A stretch of DNA of 16,338 bases from Actinomycetes bacterium (GCA_023434535.1 JAEYSR010000070.1:1-16338), one strand, 5' to 3'. Numbered from the stretch's first letter, positions 1 to 7,223 are shown. Numbers and translations: made by a program. The notes: generated by a model not told the origin, from the letters alone.

Positions 1-53
1 GCCGACAACTGGGTTGATGAGGCAGGGTCAGCGCGACCCCGTGCCGTCCCCGA

Positions 54-728
54 TCAGGCGGGGCAGCCCTCCTCGAGGATCTTGGGGTCGATCCCGGCGC
101 TGGCCGAGCCGCACGGATCCTGGCTCGGGGCGTACCACTGGCCCTTCTCGCTCTGGAGCAGGAACTTGGTGCCGTCGGTCAGAGAACCGGCCGCGTAGCC
201 GCCGATGCAGATGTAGCTGGCGATGGTCTCGCCCTCGGCCGGGAGGCCCTTGAGCAGGGCGGTCGCCGTGCACGGAGCCTGGCCGTTGGCCGGGATCGTC
301 GTGGTGGGCGCCTTGGCCGTGGTCGTCGTGGCTGCGTCGGTGCACACCTTCTTGCCCTCGGCGACCGCCTTCTTCAGCGCCTCCTCGGTCTCCGGGCCCA
401 GCTCGCCGTCGGGCGTGAGGCCCGCCGCCTCCTGGAACCGGATGATCGCGGCGTCGGTGTTCGGGCCGAGCTTCCCGTCGACGGCACCCGGGTGGCAGCC
501 GACCTCAGCGAGCTCCTGCTGGATCGACTTGTCGAACTTGGCGGTCTCCGCCGCGGTGTCGCTGCCCTTGGCGGTGGTCGTCGTGGCCTCCGTCGTGGAC
601 GTCGTGGTGGAGGCGGAGTCGTCGTCGCCCCCGCAGGCCGCCAGGCCGAACAGGGCGGTGGTGGCGATGACTCCGACGCACAGGGTGCGGCGGGCCAGCG
701 ATCGGGTGGTCAGGAAGTTCTGGGACAT
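54..728 (-). CDS. Peptidoglycan-binding domain lipoprotein
   Basis: This 224-residue protein is an exported lipoprotein that probably sits on the outer face of the membrane and touches the cell wall. A hydrophobic signal ends in the lipobox LAAC with the lipidated Cys at 32. A Thr-rich linker follows (about 38-57). Residues 65-122 form a peptidoglycan-binding-1 type domain, shown by the paired DGxLGPxT motifs (84-91 and 107-114) and the helix AAIIRFQEAAGL. A second Thr-rich linker (134-144) leads to a small C-terminal domain with four cysteines (153, 174, 206, 222), probably two disulfides. The start was set at the ATG of MSQNFL because GGAGAG lies just upstream; the reading frame runs 15 codons further, to another ATG at 773, without a better site. 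No catalytic domain is visible, so a structural or sensory wall role is an inference. The C-terminal domain resembles small domains of other actinobacterial secreted proteins, but I cannot name it. Confidence 0.88.
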   Translation of the reverse strand: MSQNFLTTRSLARRTLCVGVIATTALFGLAACGGDDDSASTTTSTTEATTTTAKGSDTAAETAKFDKSIQQELAEVGCHPGAVDGKLGPNTDAAIIRFQEAAGLTPDGELGPETEEALKKAVAEGKKVCTDAATTTTAKAPTTTIPANGQAPCTATALLKGLPAEGETIASYICIGGYAAGSLTDGTKFLLQSEKGQWYAPSQDPCGSASAGIDPKILEEGCPA

Positions 729-806
729 GTCTCTCCATCGGTCGTCGTTGATCGGGAGATGAGGATCTACCACGGCCGATCCCCCGGACCGGGGACCGGA
801 CGCGAA

Positions 807-838
807 CGAGCCCGGTCCGACTCATCGGACCGGGCTCG
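807..838 (-). terminator. Strong hairpin terminator after the 862-1551 lipoprotein gene
   Basis: A perfect 14-bp stem (807-820 with 825-838) closes on a 4-base loop. It begins 23 bases past the stop codon of the lipoprotein gene on the minus strand. On that strand only a short T stretch follows. It separates this gene from the peptidoglycan-binding lipoprotein gene, so the two are probably not one transcript. Confidence 0.75.
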
Positions 839-861
839 GTTCGTCACACGTGCTGGTGCCG

Positions 862-1551
862 TCAGGCGGCGATGATCGTCGTCCAGATCAGCGGGTTCGG
901 CGGGGTGCAGACGGTGGGCACCTCGACGAAGCCGACGTTGGCGATGCTCGTCATGTTGTTCATCCGCACCTGGATGGCGCTGCCGGCCGCACCGGTCGCC
1001 TGGACCGTGAGGCGCACCTGCGGCATCTGGATCTCCTGGCCGGGGATGAACGGACCGGGGACCCGGTACACCAGCTCGGTGCCCTCGATCTTGACGGTCG
1101 GGATGCCGCTGCCGGTGTTGGTGCTCGACGAGTTGGCGATGTTGATCACCTGCATGTTCGGCGACAGCGGGAAGCGGATCGTCATGCCCACCAGGTTGGT
1201 CAGGTAGTAGCCCGACACCTCGACCGGCGGGATGAACGGACCGGGGGTGACCGTCATGTCGAAGGTCTGCCCGGGCGACACCGTGGCCGGCGCCGTGACG
1301 TTCACCGAGGCGAACTGGTTGAACGGGAAGTAGGTCCCGTACACGTTCGCGCTGCAGGTCATGTTCAGGTTGCTCCAGGTGCCGGCGGTCGGCTGCTGGA
1401 ACGGGAACGTGGTGGTCGTCGTCGAACTGGTCGTCGAAGCCGTGGTGCCGGGAGGCCCTGCCGGGGTCTCCGGAGCGCACGCCACGGCGACCGCAGCCAC
1501 CGCGATGAACCCGATCGCCGCCATCGCCCGCACAGACGCGAGTCTCTTCAT
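862..1551 (-). CDS. Secreted lipoprotein with beta-rich domain, function unknown
   Basis: This 229-residue protein has a signal peptide ending in AVAC (lipidated Cys 25), then a Thr/Ser-rich linker (36-48), then a beta-rich domain (about 57-229) bounded by Cys 66 and Cys 215, which could form a disulfide. The domain is rich in Val, Thr, Asn and Pro and looks like an immunoglobulin-like sandwich of the kind seen in actinobacterial secreted DUF proteins; this is a judgement by eye. PGPFIP occurs twice (103-108 and 165-170), and 18 bases of DNA are identical at the two places (1229-1246 and 1043-1060). The start was chosen at the second ATG (MKRLAS): the ribosome site GAGGGGG (1560-1566) lies 8 bases upstream of it but only 2 bases from the earlier ATG at 1557. 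No catalytic residues are recognised. Confidence 0.82.
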   Translation of the reverse strand: MKRLASVRAMAAIGFIAVAAVAVACAPETPAGPPGTTASTTSSTTTTTFPFQQPTAGTWSNLNMTCSANVYGTYFPFNQFASVNVTAPATVSPGQTFDMTVTPGPFIPPVEVSGYYLTNLVGMTIRFPLSPNMQVINIANSSSTNTGSGIPTVKIEGTELVYRVPGPFIPGQEIQMPQVRLTVQATGAAGSAIQVRMNNMTSIANVGFVEVPTVCTPPNPLIWTTIIAA

Positions 1552-1582
1552 AGTCATATCCCCCTCGGATATCGCCTGCGCG

Positions 1583-1591
1583 AAGGTACCA
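1583..1591 (-). promoter_or_regulatory. Possible extended -10 promoter for the 862-1551 lipoprotein
   Basis: On the minus strand TGG-TACCTT forms a plausible extended -10 box. It would put the transcript start roughly 25-30 bases upstream of the chosen ATG at 1551. No good -35 box is seen at the expected spacing, so the call is weak. Confidence 0.3.
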
Positions 1592-1637
1592 CCTGGACCG
1601 ATGTCACACGCGATGTGGGTGCGCGGTTGAATCCGGT

Positions 1638-2399
1638 TCACCCGCCTGGGGGACCGTCGGGCCGGCGGAGTCGCAGCGCCGCCACACCGGCGGCGATGGC
1701 TCCCAGTCCGGCGAGCACGGCGCCACCCGGCGCCGATCCGGTGAGCGCCAGTCCCGCGTCGGAGCCGTCGTGGCTCGATGCGGCCGGCCCAGCTGAGGCG
1801 CCAGCCGCAGCGGCCGAGTCGTCCGCTCCGGTCGCGGTGCCGGCTCCGCTCTGGGCGGCAGGCGTTCCGGCCGCGGTCCATCCGGGAGCGGACGCGGTCA
1901 GTGCGCGGGCCCACCGCGCCTCGCCCCGCGGGATCCGATCCAGGTGGCGGTCGTCGAGGATCTGCACCACCTGACCCGTCGTCGGGTTGGTCCAGGAGTA
2001 CGACAGCGCCTGCCAGATCTCCGCGACGGCCTCGCCGTCGACCTCGACGGAGAACGCCGGCGCGAACGAGCACTTGTGCAGGTTCATCGCGAGGGCGTCG
2101 GACTCGGTCAGGGCGAACCGGTGCGCGGCAGCGTTGCGCGACGCCGCAGAGCGGAGGCGTGTCTTGGCGTGCGGCCCACGGGGGTAGCCCCAGTCCGCGT
2201 CGAGACGCCACACGACGTTCGAGGCCTGGGCGGCGACCCGGTCGGCCGCCATTGCACCGAGAGCTGCGACCGAGCCGATCGCTCCGGTCGCCATCAGGAC
2301 GTGGCGACGGCTCGGGCTCGCCGAGGTCGGCGTTCGACCGTCCGGCTGTGCACCCTGCGCCGTCTCGCGGTCGCCCCGACCCGGGTCGTCGTGTCCCAT
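1638..2399 (-). CDS. Tat-exported surface protein with LALTG sortase sorting signal
   Basis: This 253-residue protein carries two export features. Near the N-terminus a twin-arginine motif, SRRHVLM (30-36), precedes a hydrophobic stretch and a likely cleavage site at AQA (57-59). At the C-terminus LALTG (217-221) is followed by a hydrophobic segment (about 226-242) and the basic tail RLRR, which is the classical cell-wall sorting layout. LAxTG pentapeptides are typical substrates of class E sortases in actinobacteria. The mature region (about 60-165) is not recognised; an Ala/Gly/Ser-rich stalk (about 168-215) joins it to the sorting signal. The protein is probably exported folded and then linked to the wall. 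No Shine-Dalgarno site is visible before the ATG, so the start is less sure than the frame. No sortase gene lies in this window. Confidence 0.8.
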   Translation of the reverse strand: MGHDDPGRGDRETAQGAQPDGRTPTSASPSRRHVLMATGAIGSVAALGAMAADRVAAQASNVVWRLDADWGYPRGPHAKTRLRSAASRNAAAHRFALTESDALAMNLHKCSFAPAFSVEVDGEAVAEIWQALSYSWTNPTTGQVVQILDDRHLDRIPRGEARWARALTASAPGWTAAGTPAAQSGAGTATGADDSAAAAGASAGPAASSHDGSDAGLALTGSAPGGAVLAGLGAIAAGVAALRLRRPDGPPGG

Positions 2400-2873
2400 C
2401 CGGAACCACGTCGGTCGCGGAGCGACGGTGCGGAGGCGTCGGACGTCATCGTGTCCGATCGGACGAACCTCGGCTCCGTCCTCACAACGCGGCCCTCAGA
2501 GCCGATGAGGAGCTGCGGCCTCCCGTGGATGTCGCACCAGATCGAACCGATCCCGGTGTCTCCGGCGTCCGCGTTGACGGCACCTGTGCCCCTTCGGGGG
2601 TACGGCTCGGATCCAGCGGTGTCCGCGTCGAGCTGACGGCAGGTCCCCAGCGTTCGCGCGAAGGGGCCTGTACGAGGTTCCCGGCAGGGCCGTGTGGGGT
2701 CCGATGTCCGTCCAGCAGGGCCCGAGCGGGCGCATCGGAACCGGTCGCCTCGGCGGCCGGCACCGGTGGGAGGGGAGGTCGTGGTGCGGCTCCCTCGGGG
2801 GGCCGCCGTCTGCTGCCGCCTCGACGGCTGGTCCGTCCGGGCCGCGGGTGCCGGACGTCGCCTCCGGAGTGCC
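2400..2873. other. Intergenic stretch without a convincing gene
   Basis: These 474 bases lie between the lipocalin stop and the LALTG protein start. Open frames here are Arg/Pro/Gly-rich shadows with no ribosome site. Two things stand out. A 7-bp stem with one G-T wobble is capped by a TTCG tetraloop on the plus strand (2586-2603). On the minus strand there is an imperfect repeat, GCCGTCA followed by CGCGGAC, at about 2618-2640 and 2565-2581. I could not match the region to a known riboswitch. It may hold the promoter and leader of the LALTG gene. Confidence 0.5.
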
Positions 2874-3407
2874 TCAGAGCTGCTCGGTGGGCGTGATCGA
2901 GCCGACCTGCACGCCCTTGGCGGCGGCCCGGTCGATGAGCTCCTGGTACAGCTCGGGCGACACGTTCCGGGTGCGGGACAGGAAGAACCCGCTGGTGCCG
3001 GTCGGGTCGCTCACGATCGCCCACTGGTAGTCGGGGTCCAGGTCGACGATCCAGTAGTTCCCGGGCGGGTTCGGCGCGGCCGGTCCGGTGAAGGACACGT
3101 TGAGTCGGGCGTTCGTCGAGTCGACCGGGACGGCCGAGCCCACGATCCTCGACTCGGGACCGTTGGCGAAGAAGTAGTTGCCGCTGTTCTCGACCCGGAT
3201 CGACCCGTCGGGGTTCAGCGAGTACTCGGCCTTGGAGTTCACCAGGCCGAACGAGAAGAACTGCTTCACGCTGCCCACCTCGTACCAGGTGCCGAGGTAG
3301 CGCTCGACGTCGACCGACGAGACCGACGACGTGGCCGGCGGGCCCATGGTGCAGGCCGCCAGGGCGAGGGCGAGTGGGACGAGGACGAGAGCGCGCATCT
3401 TCCGCAT
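2874..3407 (-). CDS. blc: Lipocalin-family lipoprotein (Blc-like)
   Basis: The 177-residue product is the same length as bacterial lipocalin Blc of E. coli. A short signal peptide ends in LAAC (Cys 19), so it is a membrane-anchored lipoprotein. The lipocalin signature GTWYEV (39-44) is followed by typical strands: the AEYSLNPDGSIRVENSG segment, a NARLNVSF segment, NYWIVDLDPDYQWAIV, and the closing FFLSRTRNVS segment ahead of a C-terminal helix. Lipocalins of this group bind lipids such as lysophospholipids or fatty acids in an eight-stranded barrel; the ligand here is not readable from the sequence. GAAGGA lies about 7 bases upstream of the ATG and supports the start. It sits 56 bases downstream of the DUF3253-type gene on the same strand and may share its transcript. 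Confidence 0.92.
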   Translation of the reverse strand: MRKMRALVLVPLALALAACTMGPPATSSVSSVDVERYLGTWYEVGSVKQFFSFGLVNSKAEYSLNPDGSIRVENSGNYFFANGPESRIVGSAVPVDSTNARLNVSFTGPAAPNPPGNYWIVDLDPDYQWAIVSDPTGTSGFFLSRTRNVSPELYQELIDRAAAKGVQVGSITPTEQL

Positions 3408-3463
3408 GGTGGGTCCTTCGCTCGTGAGCCCGGGACGGATGCACCGAGGTCGACCGTCGTCGG

Positions 3464-4033
3464 TCACGGCCCCTCGCCGGCGCCGCGCGGCAGCGCCAGC
3501 CGGATCGGCCCGCGGGGTGCCGGCACCGGGTCGACGGGCTCGTGCCGCTGGCGCACCTCGAGCTCCGACCCGACGGCCATCGCCAGCACCGCCTCGCGCA
3601 CCTCGGCGCTCCGACGGCGCCACTGGTCCCCGCCGATGACCCGGGCGATCTCCGACGGGCAGATCGTCGCTCCCGGCCGTCGGTGGCGGAGGAGCGCCCG
3701 CGCCGTCGCCGCGATGCGCGTCGCCCGACCGTCCGGTGTGGAGTCCTCCCACCACTTCTCGCCGCGTTCTCCGAGGGCGACCTTCGCGTCCTGGACCCGG
3801 TCGCGTGCGAGCCGGCGCTCGTCCTCGTCGGTGGCGTCCTTGACCGCACGTCGGGCCGACATCAGCTCCGCCACGAGCTGGCTCCGGAGCTGGTCGGGGA
3901 TCGCAGGGTCCGTCCGGCGCCACCGCCGACCGTTCACGACGACGTAGCGGTCGTCCTCTTCGGGGCCGGACCCGGACGAGAGCTCTGACCTGGACGAGTC
4001 GGACGCAGGTGGGTTCGAGTGTGGGCGCGGCAT
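3464..4033 (-). CDS. Two-part cytosolic protein with C-terminal DUF3253 domain
   Basis: The 189-residue product has no signal peptide or membrane segment. After a disordered Ser/Pro start, residues about 29-95 match a small actinobacterial family (RYVVVNGRRWRRTDP, then AELMSARRAVKDA and DAKVALGERGEKWWE), often mislabelled 'biopolymer transporter Tol'. Residues about 105-183 resemble DUF3253, with a TICPSEIARVIG segment, a QWRR..VREAVLAMA helix region and the ending GPIRLALP. DUF3253 looks like a winged-helix fold, so nucleic-acid binding is possible but unproven. GGAGG lies 4 bases before the chosen ATG. The two parts are separate proteins in some actinobacteria as far as I recall, so this may be a fusion. 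Its biochemical role is unknown. Confidence 0.85.
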   Translation of the reverse strand: MPRPHSNPPASDSSRSELSSGSGPEEDDRYVVVNGRRWRRTDPAIPDQLRSQLVAELMSARRAVKDATDEDERRLARDRVQDAKVALGERGEKWWEDSTPDGRATRIAATARALLRHRRPGATICPSEIARVIGGDQWRRRSAEVREAVLAMAVGSELEVRQRHEPVDPVPAPRGPIRLALPRGAGEGP

Positions 4034-4083
4034 CGGACCTCCGTCCCGGCACCTACCCGTCCGACCCGACTCCGGACGCGACG

Positions 4084-4120
4084 ACGGGTGGGTCGCCGCA
4101 CGTGCGGCGGACCCACCCGT
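4084..4120 (-). terminator. Large hairpin terminator downstream of the flavoenzyme gene
   Basis: An outer 10-bp stem (4084-4093 with 4111-4120) encloses the perfect 16-base palindrome CGCCGCACGTGCGGCG (4094-4109), with one bulged G at 4110. It lies about 60 bases past the flavoenzyme stop on the minus strand and ahead of the DUF3253-type gene. A further GC-rich inverted repeat sits between it and the stop (about 4131-4161). It probably ends the TetR-P450-flavoenzyme transcript. Confidence 0.65.
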
Positions 4121-4179
4121 CTCGTCCGCTCGGGTCCGGACCGGCGACGGCGCCGGACCGGGTGATCCCTCGGAGTTGC

Positions 4180-5316
4180 TCAGCCGGCGTTGGCGGCGGC
4201 CTCGTTCAGCGCGTCCAGGTGGCCGGTGGCCTCGAGGTACTCGTTGACCCAGCGCTCGATGACGGCGGAGGTCTTCTCCACCTTCTCGAACTGGCCGACG
4301 ACCTGGCCGACCGGGTTGAACGCCACGTCGACGGTCTGGTCCGGCCACTTGTGCGTGGCGGCCACAGCGATGCCCGACACCATGTACTGCAGCGGCATGC
4401 CCAGCGGGTCGGGGTTCTCGGGGTTCTCCCAGGCCTCGGTCCAGTCGTTCTTGAGCATGCGGCAGGGCTTGCCGGTGAACGAGCGGGAGCGGACCGTGTC
4501 GCGCGAACCGGCGTCGATGTAGGCCTGCTGCTGGACCGGGGTGTTCTCCGACTCCTCGACCATCAGCCACTGCGAACCGGTCCACGCACCCTGGCAGCCG
4601 AGCGCCAGCGCCGCGGCGATCTGCTCGCCGGAGCCGATGCCGCCGGCGGCCAGCACCGGGCGGGGTGCCACGGCCTTGGCGACCTGGGGCCACAGCACGA
4701 TCGAGCCGACCTCGCCGCAGTGGCCGCCACCCTCGCCGCCCTGGGCGATGATGATGTCCACGTCGGCCGCCGCGTGCTTGAGCGCCTGGTACGGCGAGCC
4801 GCACAGCGCCGCGACCTTGCGGCCCTCGGCGTGGATGTGCTCGATCATGTCCTTGGGCGGGGTGCCGAGGGCGTTGGCGATGAGCGTCATCTTCGGGTGG
4901 CGCAGGGCGATCTCGACCTGCGGGGTCGCCGTCGCTTCGGTCCAGCCGATGAGGTTCATCGAGTTGTCGTCCTCGACGTCGATCGGCACGCCGTGGTCGG
5001 TCATCAGCTTGCGGGCGAACTCCAGGTGCCCGGCCGGGACCATGTCCTGGAGCATCTTCTCGAGCTCGTCGGCGGACATGTCGGAGTCCATGCCCTCGTA
5101 CTTGTTGGGGATGACGATGTCGACGCCGTAGGGGTGGTCGCCGATGTGCTCGTCGATCCAGTTCAGCTCGACCTCGAGCTGCTCGGGCGAGTAGCCGACG
5201 GCGCCGAGGACGCCGAAGCCGCCCGCCTTGGACACGGCGACGACGACGTCGCGGCAGTGGGTGAAGGCGAAGATCGGGAACTCGATGCCGAGCTCGTCGC
5301 AGATGGGTGTGCGCAT
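4180..5316 (-). CDS. Nitronate monooxygenase family (NPD-like) flavoprotein
   Basis: The 378-residue product is an FMN-dependent TIM-barrel enzyme of the 2-nitropropane dioxygenase/nitronate monooxygenase family. The N-terminus has the family pattern FPIFAFTHCRDVVVAVSKAGG followed by GVLGAVG. The FMN-binding and active-site region AQGGEGGGHCGEVGS (about 190-205) includes the usual His, and VLAAGGIGSGEQIAAALALG (about 220-240) is the phosphate-binding loop. Length and N-terminus resemble a mycobacterial subgroup (Rv1894c-like by memory) rather than proven nitroalkane oxidases, so the true substrate may be a CoA thioester or other carbonyl compound. GGAGGA lies 8 bases before the ATG. It follows the P450 gene by 87 bases and is probably cotranscribed with it. 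Function beyond the family level is uncertain. Confidence 0.9.
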   Translation of the reverse strand: MRTPICDELGIEFPIFAFTHCRDVVVAVSKAGGFGVLGAVGYSPEQLEVELNWIDEHIGDHPYGVDIVIPNKYEGMDSDMSADELEKMLQDMVPAGHLEFARKLMTDHGVPIDVEDDNSMNLIGWTEATATPQVEIALRHPKMTLIANALGTPPKDMIEHIHAEGRKVAALCGSPYQALKHAAADVDIIIAQGGEGGGHCGEVGSIVLWPQVAKAVAPRPVLAAGGIGSGEQIAAALALGCQGAWTGSQWLMVEESENTPVQQQAYIDAGSRDTVRSRSFTGKPCRMLKNDWTEAWENPENPDPLGMPLQYMVSGIAVAATHKWPDQTVDVAFNPVGQVVGQFEKVEKTSAVIERWVNEYLEATGHLDALNEAAANAG

Positions 5317-5383
5317 GTCTGTGTCCTCCGATGGGATGAGAAGTCGGTTCGGTGTTCTGAGAGCGGTGGGTTGGAGAGCAGCG

Positions 5384-5403
5384 CCTGAGCCGTGCGGCTC
5401 AGG
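5384..5403 (-). terminator. Hairpin abutting the P450 stop codon
   Basis: A perfect 8-bp stem CCTGAGCC/GGCTCAGG closes on a 4-base loop and begins at the base after the P450 stop codon on the minus strand. No T-run follows. It could stabilise the upstream mRNA or attenuate transcription into the flavoenzyme gene. Confidence 0.5.
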
Positions 5404-6627
5404 TCACCAGGCGACCTGCATCCGCTTGATGCCGTTGACGAAGTCGCTGGTGAGGCGCTCGGGCTCGCTGACGAGGTGGACGCCGGGCAGCTGCTCGACG
5501 ATCTCGCGCATGGTGGCGCGGATCTCGGCCCGGGCCAGGCTGGCGCCCAGGCAGTAGTGGACGCCGCCGCCGCCGAAGGTGACGTGGTCGTTCGGGGTGC
5601 GGCCGACGTCGAAGCGGTGCGGGTCCTCGAACACGTCCTCGTCCCGGTTCGCCGAGGCGTAGTAGATGACGACCTTGTCGCCCGCCTTGATCTGCACGCC
5701 GCCGAGCTCGGTGTCCTTGGTGGCCGTGCGGCGGAAGTTGTGGATCGAGCTGCCCCAACGGAGCATCTCCTCGACCGCGGTGTCCCACAGCGACGGGTCG
5801 TCGCGCAGCCGCTGCATCTCGGTGGGGTGGTCGAGGAGGGCGAGGAGCGACAGGTTGATCAGGTTCCGGGTCGTCTCGTTGCCGGCGACGATCAGCGACA
5901 CGAAGAACAGGTTGAGCTCGGCGTTGTCCAGCTGCTCGCCGTCGATCTCGGCCTGGACCAGCGCGGTCATCAGGTCGTCCCGGGGGTTGGCACGCCGATC
6001 GTCGGCGACGGCGTCGCACAGGGCGTAGATCTCGGCGGAGGCCAGCTCGGCGTCGACGTGGGCGTACTCGGGGTCGTTGCGGGCGCCGATGAGGTCGTTG
6101 GACGCGGCGAACATCTGCGGCCACTGCTCGGGCTCCAGGCCGATCATCTCGCAGATCATCTGGACCGGGACCTGGCCGGCGATCTGCTCGACGAACTCGG
6201 CCTCGCCCTTCGGCTTGATCCCGGCGACCACGTCGTGGGCCCGCCGGTCGATGTCCTCGACCAGCTTGGCGATCATCCGCGGCGTGAACGCCTTGGACAC
6301 CAGGCGACGGGCCCGGTTGTGCAGCGGCGGGTCCATGTTGAGGATGGACAGCCGCAGCACGGCCAGTGCGTTCTCGTCCTGGGTGGGGATGAAGGTGGCG
6401 CCGAGCTCGCTCGAGAAGGTCTCCCAGTCGTGGCTGACCTTGCGCACGTCGGCGTGCTTGGTGACCGCCCAGAAGCCGGGACCGTCGGGCTCGGGGTGGA
6501 AGTACACCGGCGCCTCGGCCCGCAGGCGGTCGAACTGGTCGTGCGGGATGTGGCTGCCCCACGTCTCGGCGAGGAGGTCGATGCCGTCCAGGGCCTCGAC
6601 GTCGTTCGCGCTCTCGATGGTCGTCAT
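5404..6627 (-). CDS. Cytochrome P450 monooxygenase (CYP125/CYP124-like)
   Basis: The 407-residue product is a complete soluble bacterial P450. The I-helix oxygen-activation motif is AGNETT (248-253), the K-helix ExxR is E287-R290, and the heme loop FGGGGVHYCLG places the ligand Cys at 359. The patterns LNMDPPLHNRARRLVSKAF and FRRTATKDTELGG recall the CYP124/CYP125/CYP142 group, which hydroxylates sterol side chains or branched lipids; substrate assignment is inference. P450s need a ferredoxin and reductase; neither is encoded in the window. The ATG overlaps the TetR stop as ATGA, and its ribosome site AAGGGG lies inside the end of the TetR gene, so translation is probably coupled. The context suggests a TetR-controlled oxidation pathway shared with the downstream flavoenzyme. 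Confidence 0.95.
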   Translation of the reverse strand: MTTIESANDVEALDGIDLLAETWGSHIPHDQFDRLRAEAPVYFHPEPDGPGFWAVTKHADVRKVSHDWETFSSELGATFIPTQDENALAVLRLSILNMDPPLHNRARRLVSKAFTPRMIAKLVEDIDRRAHDVVAGIKPKGEAEFVEQIAGQVPVQMICEMIGLEPEQWPQMFAASNDLIGARNDPEYAHVDAELASAEIYALCDAVADDRRANPRDDLMTALVQAEIDGEQLDNAELNLFFVSLIVAGNETTRNLINLSLLALLDHPTEMQRLRDDPSLWDTAVEEMLRWGSSIHNFRRTATKDTELGGVQIKAGDKVVIYYASANRDEDVFEDPHRFDVGRTPNDHVTFGGGGVHYCLGASLARAEIRATMREIVEQLPGVHLVSEPERLTSDFVNGIKRMQVAW

Positions 6628-7223
6628 CGTGTCGCCCCTTGGTTGATGTCGTCGGTGGTGATTCCGGTGATCACGCTGCGCAGCGCGTCGATCGCCATGT
6701 CGTCGGAGACGGCGTCGGGTGCGACCCGCCGCATCATCTCCAGGCCGAACAGCAGGCCGATCACGGCCGGGCCGACGGCGTCGGAGTCGCCGGTCCAGTC
6801 GCCGGTGGCCTGCAGCACGCCGCGCCAGGCGCCGCGGTAGCGGGCCGCCAGGTGGTCCCGGGCCTCGGGCTGACGCGAGGCGTAGGCCCACAGCTCGTGC
6901 TCGAGCGCGATCCACTGGCCGTTCCCGGCCACCGGTGTGGAGATGTTGCGCCAGAGGACGCCGAGTCGCTCGTCGAGGGTGGTGGTGGTGGACAGCTCGG
7001 CGCCGATCACCACGGCCACGTCGTCGACCCATCCGTCGAGCAGCGCGAACAGGAGGGCGTCCTTGCTGCCGAAGTGGTCGTAGACCGCACCCGAGGTGCG
7101 CCCGGCCCTCTCGGCGATCGCATCGATCGACGCGCCGTCGACGCCACGCTCGGCGAACAGCTCCGCGGCCGCGGTCAGGAGACGTCGACGGGTCTCCGAT
7201 CGCCGTTCCCCCTGGGTTGCCAC
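6624..7223 (-). CDS. TetR-family transcriptional regulator
   Basis: The 199-residue product has the TetR N-terminal DNA-binding domain: a RRRLLTAAAELFAERG helix followed by the helix-turn-helix segment SIDAIAERAGRTSGAVYDHF and GSKDALLFALL. The remaining helices form the ligand-binding and dimer domain and are not similar enough to any known subgroup to name a ligand. The start was set at GTG 7223: it has no Shine-Dalgarno site, but a promoter -10 box ends 7 bases upstream, as expected for a leaderless mRNA. An in-frame TTG exists at 7259, but it falls in the predicted -35 box. It is the first gene of the TetR-P450-flavoenzyme operon and probably represses it through the inverted repeat in its own promoter, with relief by a substrate of the pathway. 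Confidence 0.92.
   Translation of the reverse strand: MATQGERRSETRRRLLTAAAELFAERGVDGASIDAIAERAGRTSGAVYDHFGSKDALLFALLDGWVDDVAVVIGAELSTTTTLDERLGVLWRNISTPVAGNGQWIALEHELWAYASRQPEARDHLAARYRGAWRGVLQATGDWTGDSDAVGPAVIGLLFGLEMMRRVAPDAVSDDMAIDALRSVITGITTDDINQGATR

Noticed and set aside
25..39. Small stem GGGTC/GACCC after the peptidoglycan-binding lipoprotein gene
   Set aside because: Only 5 bp with no T-run; too weak to call a terminator.
862..2409. 515-codon open frame on the minus strand spanning the lipoprotein and the LALTG region
   Set aside because: Only its last 229 codons are the real lipoprotein. The upstream part is Arg/Gly/Pro-rich and overlaps the Tat-LALTG gene in another frame.
2401..2700. 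Possible c-di-AMP (ydaO-type) riboswitch upstream of the LALTG wall protein
   Set aside because: The expected conserved segments were not found on the minus strand; only general GC-rich stems are present.
4009..5388. 459-codon open frame on the plus strand opposite the flavoenzyme gene
   Set aside because: It is the antisense of a clear flavoenzyme gene, rich in Gly, Val, Asp and His, with no family pattern.
5392..6840. 482-codon plus-strand frame opposite the P450 gene
   Set aside because: Antisense shadow of the P450; the P450 motifs on the minus strand are complete.
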